This document shows positions 1-7,908 of a stretch of DNA of 39,701 nucleotides, piece by piece (position 1 is the stretch's first letter; each line of letters opens with the position of its first letter). Source of the DNA: Deltaproteobacteria bacterium ADurb.Bin151 (GTDB lineage Bacteria; Desulfobacterota; Syntrophia; Syntrophales; Smithellaceae); the NCBI GenBank assembly GCA_002070455.1, contig MWDG01000020.1, positions 1 to 39,701 of the forward strand. Direction: 5' to 3'. Made by a program: the position numbers and the translations under genes. The notes beneath the pieces are model-generated. The model did no database searches. It was not told the origin of the DNA and saw only the letters and a program-made list of their open reading frames with translations.

Positions 1-75
1 TCACCTCCATCCAGGTAACTTAGCAACCGGACAGTTTATGTGCTACAAAACCGGACAAATCATTTGCTTCTTACA
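1..75. mobile_element. Insertion-sequence-like terminal region, left edge of window
   Basis: The stretch holds two copies of a CCGGACA motif (28-34 and 51-57), a 13-base segment ATGTGCTACAAAA (38-50) and ATTTGCT (62-68), ending in TTACA near 75. The same ordered set occurs in inverted orientation at 39628-39701. Repeated short motifs at an element tip are typical of IS21-type ends, but the family is my guess. No transposase gene is inside the window; the element body would lie to the left. Confidence 0.6.
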
Positions 76-91
76 TATCTACATACAATCC

Positions 92-121
92 TTGACAATT
101 GCTTCCCATTAGCAGTAAAAT
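92..121 (+). promoter_or_regulatory. Sigma-70-type promoter for the Lys-rich secreted protein
   Basis: TTGACA (92-97) is followed after 18 bases by TAAAAT (116-121). The start codon at 144 lies just downstream, with AAGGAGGGG (132-140) as ribosome binding site, so the untranslated leader would be very short. Confidence 0.65.
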
Positions 122-143
122 AATCAAAAAAAAGGAGGGGTTT

Positions 144-677
144 ATGAGAAAAATTAATTTTGTAATTGCATTCCTGGTCGTTTTTGGTCTTGTTATCGGT
201 GTCTCATCTGTTCAGGCTGGTGATTTGGACGGCACATGGAATTTAAAAGTCACATCTCCAATGGGTTCGGGTACACCTGAATTCAAATTAAAGCAGGACG
301 GCAAAAAATTAAGTGGGCATTATAAAGGCACCTTTGGTGAAGCCCCTGTTAAAGGCAGCGTCGATGGAAACAGTTTCAACATGAAAATTCCCCAGAGCGG
401 ACAATGGATCGTTTACACAGGAACCTATGCCGGCAACACCATGAAAGGCACGATCGATTTTGCCGGGCAGGGCAACGGTGATTTCACAGGCACAAGGGCA
501 GCAGGTAAAGCTGAGAAAAAAGCTGACGTAAAAAAGGAAAAAGCAGCGGATACAAAAGTTGAAAAAGCAGATGAAACCAAAACAGAAAAAGCAGCGGATG
601 TAAAAACCGAGAAAAAACCTGTCAAAAAAGTTAAAAAAGTTAAGAAGGCTAAAAAAGCTGTAAAAAAAGCTGAATAA
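144..677 (+). CDS. Secreted protein with a Lys/Ala-rich repetitive tail
   Basis: Function unknown. The 177-residue product starts with a clear signal peptide, with cleavage expected after SVQA near residue 24, so it should be exported. Residues about 25-120 form a compact, Gly-rich beta-type domain (DGTWNLKV, then KLKQDGKKLSGHYKG) that resembles small lipocalin-like domains; this is a weak resemblance. The last third is highly basic and built from an 8-residue repeat (EKAADTKV, EKADETKT, EKAADVKT) ending in a KKVKKVKKAKK-type tail like histone H1. I chose the ATG at 144 over an upstream TTG at 99 because it has a strong ribosome binding site and puts the signal peptide at the N-terminus. It is monocistronic with its own promoter. 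Confidence 0.8.
   Translation: MRKINFVIAFLVVFGLVIGVSSVQAGDLDGTWNLKVTSPMGSGTPEFKLKQDGKKLSGHYKGTFGEAPVKGSVDGNSFNMKIPQSGQWIVYTGTYAGNTMKGTIDFAGQGNGDFTGTRAAGKAEKKADVKKEKAADTKVEKADETKTEKAADVKTEKKPVKKVKKVKKAKKAVKKAE
513..608 (+). repeat. Four tandem 24-bp units inside a coding region
   Basis: Units begin at 513, 537, 561 and 585 and each encodes one 8-residue repeat starting Glu-Lys. The units at 537 and 585 share the 15 bases GAAAAAGCAGCGGAT exactly, which suggests fairly recent duplication. The period is in frame, so copy number could change without breaking the gene. Confidence 0.85.
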
Positions 678-712
678 AAAAACATCCTTTATTCATCAAA
701 CTTCTCATAATG

Positions 713-757
713 AAGGGGCATGATTGCATTTGTTAGCACAAATGCATTGTGCCCCTT
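713..757. terminator. Long hairpin between convergent genes, probable terminator
   Basis: An inner stem TGCATTTGT (725-733) pairs with ACAAATGCA (738-746) around a TAGC loop. An outer stem AAGGGGCA (713-720) pairs with TGCCCCTT (750-757). This gives 17 base pairs with one small internal bulge. The following tail is only modestly T-rich, so strength and direction are uncertain. It sits between two genes that converge on it and may serve both. Confidence 0.6.
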
Positions 758-816
758 TACTGTTCATCTTTGATCCACCTTTTTCTAACCGGGTGATGAT
801 ACACATCGATATCCAT

Positions 817-1605
817 CTATCCGGAAACCGGGATAGCGACGGAAATGATGTTTAAATGATCTTTTGTGAAAAAATGGACTGAAGCTGAATATGTTTTCAA
901 GACCCTAATCGCCTGCAAAACCCCTTTTTCTATTTTCAATGATTGCGAGTTAATATTCACATCCTGCGCATAGTGATTCAAGACTTTAAGTGTTTCCCCG
1001 GGCATGGCTTTGCCTGAATATTTTATGCATATGAAAATATTTCTTTGATCATTCCCCGTTTCCAGGAAAAATTCTTTTTCTTCACTTGCCAGAGCCCTGG
1101 TCATGGCAAAACGGAGTAACCGCCAGAACACAAGGGAAAGCTCGTTTTTACAGCCTTTAAGATCGACTGTTTCCTTATCCAGTTAAATTATTTTATTGAT
1201 GTGATGTTTGAATTCAAGATAGAAATTTGCAAAACGCGTTTCCTCCTCCAGTAATTGAATAAGATTGATTCTGTCTTTCTCCTGGCACGTCAGTGCGTAG
1301 AACTTTCCTGATACATCCCTGAACAATTCATAAAATGAGTCACATTCCTTATTAATGGAACGGACATCGTTTTGAATACGCTCCCAGTCATCCCTCAACT
1401 CCTCTGCAGCATCAGGATATGTCTCTCGCAATTTGTTTAAACTATTGTTAAAGCGCCGCTGTAAAAGCCTGGAACGTCCCATGATGGTGTTTAATGGATT
1501 GGCGAAATTATGCAGGATACCAGGCATAAGTTCATGAATAAATGTTGAGGTAAAATCATCCTCCAACGCCTGGAGATCGCGGTTTTGTTTGTTTTTCGTC
1601 TTCAT
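817..1605 (-). pseudogene. Histidine-kinase-like protein interrupted by an in-frame TAA
   Basis: Translation from ATG 1605 (AGGAAAGG upstream) gives 140 residues and stops at TAA, 1183-1185. The same frame continues open to 817, so one nonsense codon splits a reading frame of about 262 residues. The first part has a dimerisation/phosphoacceptor (DHp) helix with H-box PGILHNFANPLNT, His32. The second part has the spacing of a histidine-kinase ATPase domain (NELSLVFWRLLRFAMTRAL, then EKGVLQAIRVLK), but the N-box Asn and the glycine-rich G boxes are lost. There is no sensor domain or membrane segment. Either this is a decayed kinase or a phosphotransfer protein of Spo0B/ChpT type carrying a mutation or sequencing error. 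It is the last gene of the GerMN-fusA-cyclase operon, 43 bases after the cyclase. Confidence 0.7.
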
Positions 1606-1648
1606 TTTTGCCTTTCCTGACCTGACTTTATCTCGAATCGTTCACTTC

Positions 1649-2302
1649 TTAATGCTTCCTGATGGGTTTTACGGCTTTTGCAACACGGGCAAGCACCCTG
1701 CATGGTGATCCGGTAACACCAATCAATCTCAATGGAAAAACAAACAACTCGCCGGTATCCGGGAGAACATCTGTTTTATTCTGGTCCAGATCTTCCACAA
1801 TGAATTTCTCCGCCTCCGCGATGGCGTGGTAAAATGCGAAAGAATCTGAGTTTTCTACAGTAACCTCACCAGAGAGTGCCAGCAGGACCGGTGGCAGGGA
1901 TAGAATCTTTTGCAACGCTTCACGGGATATTTCCACAAGCTGATTCAAAGGTGTTTTCAAAAACAGGATATTCTCACCCTTGAAGCGTTTGAGCAATTCG
2001 GCGACATCGGCTAATGTCAAGTTGTCTTTCAGCTTCAGTAAAAAGTAAGTCCCGATAAATTCATCGGGAGACAATGCTTCCAGGCATGCTCCGTCATCCA
2101 GAAAATGGGAAGGGGCATCAATGTGCGTGCCGCTCTGTGTTCCCATGGACAGGCGGGAAACACGAAAACCTTCGTTTTGAATTGTACTCCATTGTGAGAT
2201 TTCCAGAGGCGGATCACGATAGCGTCCGTTTGAAAACGGAACAAATAGTGACTCCATTGGCTTTGTCAGATCAAGGATGTTTTTTCGTTTGCCTGTTCTC
2301 AA
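1649..2302 (-). CDS. Cyclase-family metal-dependent hydrolase (kynurenine formamidase-like)
   Basis: The 217-residue protein carries the cyclase-family signature GTHIDAPSH (residues 58-66), which in kynurenine formamidases binds the active-site metal, plus a later YHAIAEAEKFIVEDL segment matching the C-terminal metal and catalytic region. The family hydrolyses amide or lactone-like bonds; the substrate here is unknown. The usual motif is HxGTHxDxPxH, but the first His is Gln56 here, so metal coordination may differ. The start is TTG at 2302: it has a strong GGAGGGG site about 5 bases upstream and no better ATG is available. The gene lies 51 bases after fusA and probably belongs to its operon. 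Nothing nearby indicates tryptophan catabolism. Confidence 0.8.
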   Translation of the reverse strand: MRTGKRKNILDLTKPMESLFVPFSNGRYRDPPLEISQWSTIQNEGFRVSRLSMGTQSGTHIDAPSHFLDDGACLEALSPDEFIGTYFLLKLKDNLTLADVAELLKRFKGENILFLKTPLNQLVEISREALQKILSLPPVLLALSGEVTVENSDSFAFYHAIAEAEKFIVEDLDQNKTDVLPDTGELFVFPLRLIGVTGSPCRVLARVAKAVKPIRKH

Positions 2303-2353
2303 CCGCCCCTCCTGTCACATATCAGGGATGAGACGCTGGAAAAATTCCGGACT

Positions 2354-4387
2354 CTATGCTTTGTTGTACTCTGCAAAAATCATGGTAAAAACGGCGCGTC
2401 CCTGGGTTGCAGACCGCAGATCGGTTGAGTAACCAAACATGGCTTTAAGCGGCACTTTGGCCTTGATTTCAGCAACCGGACCTTTGGGATTTACAGCCTG
2501 AATCTCTCCACGCCGGGCATTGATATCTCCGATAACATCTCCCATAAATTCGCCAGGCGTAATGATATCCACCATCATGATCGGCTCCAGCATAACGGGG
2601 TCGGCCATTAAACATCCTTCCCGAAAAGCAGTGGCAGCAGCAATTTTATAACCCTGTGCGGAAGATTCTCCTTCACGGTAAGCCCCGCCGGTTAATTTGA
2701 CACCAACATCAATGACCGGATAACTGTTCAGAACACCGCTCATCATGGCCTCTCGGATTCCTTCCTCTATTGCGCTATGATATTCGGAGGGAATCACATC
2801 TTCAGGAACCTGATTGATAATCTCGTTGCCCGTGCCCCTCTTTCGGGGCGAAAGTTCAATGCAGACTTTTCCAAAATGCTTCTTTTCCCCCAGTTCTTTT
2901 TCGAAAACGCCTTCGGCTTCGATGTGTTTTTGTATGGTTTCTCGATACACAACCCTGGGCCTTCCGACATTGACACGGGCGTTGAATTCACGACTCAGCC
3001 TGTCTACAATAATCTCCAGATGTAGCTCGCCCATTCCGGATATTACGGTCTGTGCCGTTTCGTCTTCATACTTGACTCTTAATGTCGGATCTTCATCCGT
3101 CAGCTTAATCAGAGCCTGAGAGAGTTTTTCCTGATCAGCTGGAGTTTTGGCCTCGATGGCCTGGCTGATTACGGGTTCGTAAAATTCCATTTGTTCCAGC
3201 ATGATCGGATGCTCTTCATCACAGAGCGTATCTCCTGTTGTCGTCTCTTTTAATCCGAGAACCGCGACCAGTTCACCAGCTGAGGCCTTGTCAATTCTTT
3301 CGCGTTTATTGGAGTGCATACGCAAAAGTCTGGCAATTTTTTCCCTTTTTTTCTTAACGACGTTATACACTTCATCGCCGGATGAAATTTGACCGGAGTA
3401 AATGCGCAGATAAGTCAGCTTTCGACCTTCATCGAGCATGATTTTAAAGGCCAGAGCCGCCAGTGGTTCCTTATCGGAACTGTTGCGAATCTCCTCCTCT
3501 TTTGTTTTGGGATTGATGCCTTTGACCGGCGGAATGTCCTCCGGTGATGGAAGATAATGGACAACCGCGTCTAGAAGCGGCTGGAGACCCTTATTACGCA
3601 AGGCTGTCCCGCATAAGACCGGAACTACTTTCAGATCTATCGTTGCTTTGCGCACTGCAGAAATAATCTGCTGGGCGGATGGTTCCTCGCCGGACAGGTA
3701 AAGTTCCGCAATGCTATCATCACAGTCCGCGAGGACTTCTATCATTTTCTCCCGCTCACGCGTTGCCGCTTCGGCATACTCCTGGGGAATCTCATTGGTC
3801 GTGTATTCCACTCCCTGGGTGCAATCATCCCAAATCAGCATTTTGAGGTTGATCAGATCAATCACTCCGCGAAAGGTGTCTTCACGTCCTACGGGAAGCT
3901 GAATCGGCAAGGGTGTTGATCTGAAACGAGTGCTCATCATATTGACAACATGGGAAAAATCAGAACCAATACGGTCCATTTTGTTGACAAAAGCAACCTT
4001 GGGAATACGGTATTTGTCCGCCTGGTGCCAGACGGTTTCCGACTGCGGTTCAACGCCGCTTACCGCACAAAACACGACGATCGTACCGTCAAGCACACGC
4101 AGGCATCGTTCCACTTCAATGGTAAAATCAACATGTCCGGGCGTATCGATGATGTGAATTTCGGAATTCCTCCAGTTACAGGTGGTCACCGCCGATGTGA
4201 TTGTGATGCCTCTTTCCTGCTCCTGGGGCATCCAGTCCATGATGGCTTCACCGTCATGGACTTCGCCCATTTTATAGGATTTGCCGGTGTAAAAAAGGAT
4301 TCTTTCGCTTACAGTTGTCTTGCCCGCATCTATATGAGCGACGATACCAATATTTCTTGTTCTTGATATTTTTGATTTCGACGCCAT
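2354..4387 (-). CDS. fusA: Translation elongation factor G
   Basis: This GTPase drives ribosomal translocation and, with ribosome recycling factor, helps split ribosomes. The 677-residue protein has the full EF-G layout. The P-loop AHIDAGKTT is at residues 17-25, the switch region has RGITITSA, then DTPGHVDF and NKMDR. Domain II, the domain III-V core (VRYRETI-type segment, GVKLTGGAY) and a C-terminal FGYSTDLRSATQGRA follow. The length is slightly below the usual 690-700. It is not beside rpsL, rpsG or tuf, so it may be a second EF-G copy; the window alone cannot show whether another exists. It follows the GerMN gene by 6 bases and likely shares its promoter at 5051-5079. Confidence 0.96.
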   Translation of the reverse strand: MASKSKISRTRNIGIVAHIDAGKTTVSERILFYTGKSYKMGEVHDGEAIMDWMPQEQERGITITSAVTTCNWRNSEIHIIDTPGHVDFTIEVERCLRVLDGTIVVFCAVSGVEPQSETVWHQADKYRIPKVAFVNKMDRIGSDFSHVVNMMSTRFRSTPLPIQLPVGREDTFRGVIDLINLKMLIWDDCTQGVEYTTNEIPQEYAEAATREREKMIEVLADCDDSIAELYLSGEEPSAQQIISAVRKATIDLKVVPVLCGTALRNKGLQPLLDAVVHYLPSPEDIPPVKGINPKTKEEEIRNSSDKEPLAALAFKIMLDEGRKLTYLRIYSGQISSGDEVYNVVKKKREKIARLLRMHSNKRERIDKASAGELVAVLGLKETTTGDTLCDEEHPIMLEQMEFYEPVISQAIEAKTPADQEKLSQALIKLTDEDPTLRVKYEDETAQTVISGMGELHLEIIVDRLSREFNARVNVGRPRVVYRETIQKHIEAEGVFEKELGEKKHFGKVCIELSPRKRGTGNEIINQVPEDVIPSEYHSAIEEGIREAMMSGVLNSYPVIDVGVKLTGGAYREGESSAQGYKIAAATAFREGCLMADPVMLEPIMMVDIITPGEFMGDVIGDINARRGEIQAVNPKGPVAEIKAKVPLKAMFGYSTDLRSATQGRAVFTMIFAEYNKA

Positions 4388-4393
4388 ACGATA

Positions 4394-5017
4394 TCAGTTC
4401 TTTTCTTCCCTGACCGGAACGTACAGATCGGGATCCGGCGTGAATGGACGATCGGTGGTTATGTGACCCTTGATCGAAGGCAACGTCTTGCCTTCCACCA
4501 GAATTTGCACGGCTTTGATGTCCGGAATATTTGCGGTTAAGGTATTCGTCAATGAATAAATCGTAGCCATTTCTGCTGTAGAGCCACCAGGATGGGATTT
4601 AGTCAGACTGGCATTGAAATTTACCCGGGCCAGACCGTCTTTATCCAGTTTTATATCCCGAAGCACAACACTGGCCGGAAAAGTGTTGACATGACCGGTT
4701 TTGGAACCTTCCAGCAGGGCCTTGACCACTTCCCTGGCCTGCTGTGCGGGATCACCTTCCTCGAATATATATCGTTTTTCAGCAACCAGAAATCGTTCCT
4801 GCTGATCTGAAAAATAGATTTCAGCGACTATCTTCTTCTTCTTTTTTAAAGCCTCCATATCAACGGGTGGAAATAATGCGTCAAACAGGATAACAAAAAA
4901 AATAACCAGTAGCAGGACGACTCCGCCGATTATTGCCACTAAATAAACAATCCGGGTTGATTTCTTTTTCTGACGGTCTTTGAAATTTTCAGACCTGCGT
5001 TGTTTTTTTGTTGACAT
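4394..5017 (-). CDS. Membrane-anchored GerMN-domain protein
   Basis: The 207-residue protein has a basic N-terminus, one transmembrane helix (about residues 22-46) and an outside domain of about 150 residues. The outside part resembles the GerMN domain first described in spore germination protein GerM: a VVKALLEGSK helix, VNFNASLTKSHPGG with a conserved acidic/Gly turn, and a Thr/Ser-rich EMATIYSLTNTLT helix followed by VQILVEGK. GerMN proteins in non-sporulating bacteria are envelope proteins of unclear function. I chose ATG 5017; an alternative TTG lies at 5023, closer to the AGGAG site. It is the first gene of the operon leading into fusA, with a good promoter upstream. Confidence 0.8.
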   Translation of the reverse strand: MSTKKQRRSENFKDRQKKKSTRIVYLVAIIGGVVLLLVIFFVILFDALFPPVDMEALKKKKKIVAEIYFSDQQERFLVAEKRYIFEEGDPAQQAREVVKALLEGSKTGHVNTFPASVVLRDIKLDKDGLARVNFNASLTKSHPGGSTAEMATIYSLTNTLTANIPDIKAVQILVEGKTLPSIKGHITTDRPFTPDPDLYVPVREEKN

Positions 5018-5050
5018 AAACAAACGACTCCTCTTGGAAAAAACTGCGAC

Positions 5051-5079
5051 AATCTAGGGTATTTTTATTGCACTGTCAA
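5051..5079 (-). promoter_or_regulatory. Sigma-70-type promoter of the GerMN-fusA operon
   Basis: Read on the minus strand, TTGACA (5079-5074) is followed after exactly 17 bases by TAGATT (5056-5051). The start codon at 5017 is about 34 bases further on. Confidence 0.8.
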
Positions 5080-5147
5080 GCACAACAAGCTCTGGAGGGC
5101 AAGAACACCTTCTGACATTTACATCTGAGAGCCATAGCCTCAAAGAA

Positions 5148-5182
5148 TAAAAAAACAGCCCGCGTGAAACTTTACGGGCTGT
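5148..5182 (-). terminator. Intrinsic terminator after rubrerythrin
   Basis: On the minus strand, ACAGCCCG (5182-5175) pairs perfectly with CGGGCTGT (5162-5155) around a 12-base loop and runs directly into a T tract. It lies 31 bases after the rubrerythrin stop codon and separates that unit from the GerMN operon. Confidence 0.93.
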
Positions 5183-5212
5183 CTGGAAACCAAGCTGACA
5201 TAAACAGTTCTG

Positions 5213-5791
5213 TTAGTAATTTTCGGCCAGGACTTCATAAAACGCCTGCGGATGCTTGCAGGCCGGACATTCTTTGGGTGCTTCGTCTCCTTCAAAAATA
5301 TACCCGCAGTTAATGCAATGCCATTTCGCGACGGCTTTTTTCTTGAAAACCTCACCGTTGGCAATATTTGCGGCAAGTCTGCGGTATCTTTTTTCGTGAA
5401 ACATTTCAACTTTGGCAATCTGCTCGAATGAACGTGCAATTTCCGGGAATCCTTCTTCTTTAGCTACTTTTGCGGCATCGGCATAAAGAACCGTCCATTC
5501 CATATTTTCACCGGCCGCAGCCGCTTCCAGATTACTTTTTGTGTCTGAGATCACACCTGCAGGATAAGAAGCTGTGATTTCGACTTCCCCCCCTTCGAGA
5601 TACTTGAAAAACACTTTTGCGTGTTCTTTTTCGTTGTCCGCAGTCTCCAGAAAGAATCTGGAAATCTGTTCATATCCTTCTTTTTTTGCAGCGCTCGCGA
5701 AAAAAGTGTATCGATTTCTCGCCTGCGCCTCACCGGAAAAGGAAGCCAGCAGATTCTTTTCTGTTTTTGTACCTTTAACTGATTTTGCCAT
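5213..5791 (-). CDS. rbr: Rubrerythrin
   Basis: A non-haem iron peroxidase that reduces hydrogen peroxide in the cytoplasm of anaerobes. The 192-residue protein has a ferritin-like four-helix di-iron domain (Glu21, ExxH at 54-57, ExxH at 129-132). A rubredoxin-like Fe(Cys)4 domain follows, with Cys159, Cys162, Cys175 and Cys178. Length and order match classical rubrerythrin. GGAAAGGAG lies just before the ATG. The flavin reductase ends 62 bases upstream on the same strand, so the two probably form an oxidative-stress pair in which the flavoprotein could supply electrons; that link is inferred. Transcription ends at the strong terminator at 5148-5182. Confidence 0.97.
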   Translation of the reverse strand: MAKSVKGTKTEKNLLASFSGEAQARNRYTFFASAAKKEGYEQISRFFLETADNEKEHAKVFFKYLEGGEVEITASYPAGVISDTKSNLEAAAAGENMEWTVLYADAAKVAKEEGFPEIARSFEQIAKVEMFHEKRYRRLAANIANGEVFKKKAVAKWHCINCGYIFEGDEAPKECPACKHPQAFYEVLAENY

Positions 5792-5853
5792 CGTTCATCT
5801 CCTTTCCTTTTTGTTTATGTATTCATGATATATTCTTGAAAAGTTATCAACCG

Positions 5854-6423
5854 TTATTTTAAATCTTTTCCCATGGCAAAAGCATTTCCAAGATATTTTC
5901 CAACCCCATAATATGCCTGATTTTCCGGAGCGTAAATGACCGGTGAGATCTTCAGGATATCCGGCAGGCCGTCCCGACCCAGCATGGATTCATCAACCTT
6001 GACATCCAGTATTTCACCGATAAAATGCACATGAACGCCGACCTCAGTCTGGCTGATCAATTTGCACTCAATAACCATTGGAAATTCCTTAATGCATGGA
6101 GCATCCACCGTGTCGCTTTTCACGGCTGTTATCCCGGCTGCGACGAATTTATCAGTATTTCTGCCGGAAACCATTCCACAGTAGTCGGCAATGACCGCCT
6201 GGTCAGATTTCGGCACATTTATGGTAAATGCCTGACGTTCAATAATATTATTATAGGCATATCTTGATTTTCTGAGTGAAATGGCCACAGCAGGCGGTTT
6301 TGAACTGCATATGCCACCCCAGGCAACCGTTGTGGCATCCGCTTTTTCATTCTTATCATAGGTGCCGATCACCCAAACGGGAGTGGGATAAACCAGGGCT
6401 GAAGCACCAAGAGATTTTTTCAT
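5854..6423 (-). CDS. Flavin reductase family protein (flavoredoxin-like)
   Basis: The 189-residue protein has the FMN-binding split-barrel pattern of the flavin reductase domain: ATTVAWGGICSSKPP (about 29-43), SLRKSRYAYNNI, FTINVPK and CGMVSGRNTDKF. Flavoredoxins of this family carry electrons between ferredoxin or NAD(P)H and acceptors in anaerobes. The precise partner is not visible. It directly precedes rubrerythrin, which supports a role in oxygen or peroxide detoxification. Its upstream region is a very AT-rich divergent spacer shared with the small gene at 6606; a TTGACA is present at 6491-6486 on this strand but I see no well-spaced -10 box. Confidence 0.88.
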   Translation of the reverse strand: MKKSLGASALVYPTPVWVIGTYDKNEKADATTVAWGGICSSKPPAVAISLRKSRYAYNNIIERQAFTINVPKSDQAVIADYCGMVSGRNTDKFVAAGITAVKSDTVDAPCIKEFPMVIECKLISQTEVGVHVHFIGEILDVKVDESMLGRDGLPDILKISPVIYAPENQAYYGVGKYLGNAFAMGKDLK

Positions 6424-6551
6424 CGTCTTTCCCCTCTTTTTATGAAATCTAAACTGCGTGCTAAAGTTAATAATTAAAGTAATAATGTCAAATTTATATA
6501 AAATTTAGTTAATTTTTAAAGCATATTGTAGTATATTATTTTTGAAATGAT

Positions 6552-6579
6552 TTGATTAAAGATCTCTTTCAGCTATGAT
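6552..6579 (+). promoter_or_regulatory. Putative promoter for the 60-residue protein
   Basis: TTGATT (6552-6557) and TATGAT (6574-6579) are separated by 16 bases. The spacer contains an AAAGA/TCTTT inverted repeat. The ribosome binding site GAGGAGGA is at 6589-6596. Confidence 0.55.
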
Positions 6580-6605
6580 ATTTATTATGAGGAGGATTCA
6601 AAGTT

Positions 6606-6788
6606 ATGGCAACCGTAATACCGGAAGGTGAAAATATTCAGAAGGCAATCAAATGGATTTCTGCCAATCTAGAAGATAACACCAATCAGCCGCTGCATAT
6701 GCTGATTGAAAAATCCGTTTTTAAGTTCGATTTATCCCCCAAGGACACTGAATTCCTGATGGGTTTTTTCCGCAATCACAAGAAATAA
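6606..6788 (+). CDS. Small conserved-looking protein, function unknown
   Basis: A 60-residue, soluble, mostly helical protein with no signal peptide or membrane segment. It begins MATVIPEGENIQKAIKWIS and contains a central acidic patch (NLEDN) and a C-terminal FRNHKK. The ribosome binding site GAGGAGGA is excellent and a promoter-like pair lies upstream, so I believe it is expressed despite its size. It is divergent from the flavin reductase and convergent with the crotonase-family gene at 6856. I do not recognise a named domain. Confidence 0.7.
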   Translation: MATVIPEGENIQKAIKWISANLEDNTNQPLHMLIEKSVFKFDLSPKDTEFLMGFFRNHKK

Positions 6789-6855
6789 CATCGGCTCTTG
6801 TGCAGGTCTTTTTGTCTTATAGAGGGCATGCACATTTTCAGGAGCACCGTCTGTT

Positions 6856-7908
6856 TCATGGAATGAATCCCGACGGATCCACCAGATCGATCCGGTCCGG
6901 CTGCCAGCGTGGTTGGTTATCTCGCTCAATCAGCCGTGCCCGAATACCCTCAAGGTAATCGGGCTGTCTTGACATGTATTTCGCGGCTTTCAATTCAGTC
7001 GCAAACACGTCCGTAATCGAACGGCCTTCATTGTAACGCAGCAATTTTAACGTCAGGACTAAAGCTGTCGGTGAACGTTCCGCAATGCTCACAAATACTT
7101 CGTTACAGCGCCCTTCCTGATCGCCGCATTTTGATAAAGACGCCAGAATATCCCTGATATCGGTTTTGCCCGAAAAATATTCCTTTACCCACGCATCCAT
7201 AGAATAACGGACGGGAATATGGAGATCCAGAAGACCTGATATCTTCTCCATCAGAGCTTTCACGATTCCCAGTCTGTCTTGAGAATCGTCCAGCCTGACA
7301 CATTCCAGAAGATCCACAAGCTCCGGGACACGATCGGAGAAGGTGAAATGCGTTGCAAAGCCTAAACGCACACATTCCAGTCCCTGCATATCGTAACCGG
7401 TCAAACCGAGGTATTCCGGATAGCCTTTGGGACAGCGCATGAACATCCAGCCTGTTGAACCGACATCCGGAAAAAAGCCGATCCGTGTTTCCGGCATGGC
7501 CATTCTTGTTCTGTCCGTAGCAATGCGCATATCGGCGCCTGCCGCAATGCCCAATCCACCACCCATCGTGATGCCGTCTGCAATCACGATCACCGGTTTG
7601 GGGAACAGATGGATTTTTAAATCAAGATCATATTCTTTTTGAAAAAACGAATCGACCTTATCGTATTGTTTCAAACGGGCCAGACGGGCCAGTTCTTTGA
7701 TATCTCCACCGGCGCAAAATCCCTTGGAACCTGTTGCATAAAACAGCACAAACCGGCAATGCTCATCGGCTGCCGCTTGATCCATCAGGGCATCAATTCT
7801 GTCGATCATTTTCTCGGTTAAGCTGTTAATCGCATCCGGACGATTCAATATAATAGCTACACCTGACTGTAAACGCCTGGAGAGCACATGCTGACTGTCT
7901 TGATTCAT
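6856..7908 (-). CDS. 3-hydroxyisobutyryl-CoA hydrolase-like crotonase family enzyme
   Basis: The 350-residue protein has the crotonase fold with the oxyanion-hole segments FCAGGDIKEL (64-73) and GGGLGIAAGADMRIA. Its MPETRIGFFPDVG motif (138-150) contributes Glu140 and Asp148. This Glu/Asp pair and the length above 340 residues mark the ECH_2 or 3-hydroxyisobutyryl-CoA hydrolase branch rather than a plain enoyl-CoA hydratase. Such enzymes hydrolyse hydroxyacyl-CoA thioesters in valine degradation and related routes. No other valine-catabolic gene is in the window, so the substrate is open. Its start overlaps the mscL stop by 4 bases, making it the last gene of the 9595-6856 operon. Confidence 0.87.
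   Translation of the reverse strand: MNQDSQHVLSRRLQSGVAIILNRPDAINSLTEKMIDRIDALMDQAAADEHCRFVLFYATGSKGFCAGGDIKELARLARLKQYDKVDSFFQKEYDLDLKIHLFPKPVIVIADGITMGGGLGIAAGADMRIATDRTRMAMPETRIGFFPDVGSTGWMFMRCPKGYPEYLGLTGYDMQGLECVRLGFATHFTFSDRVPELVDLLECVRLDDSQDRLGIVKALMEKISGLLDLHIPVRYSMDAWVKEYFSGKTDIRDILASLSKCGDQEGRCNEVFVSIAERSPTALVLTLKLLRYNEGRSITDVFATELKAAKYMSRQPDYLEGIRARLIERDNQPRWQPDRIDLVDPSGFIP

Noticed and set aside
425..685. Minus-strand open frame rich in Phe, Ser and Ala
   Set aside because: It is the antisense shadow of the Lys/Ala-rich repeat tail and has no ribosome site.
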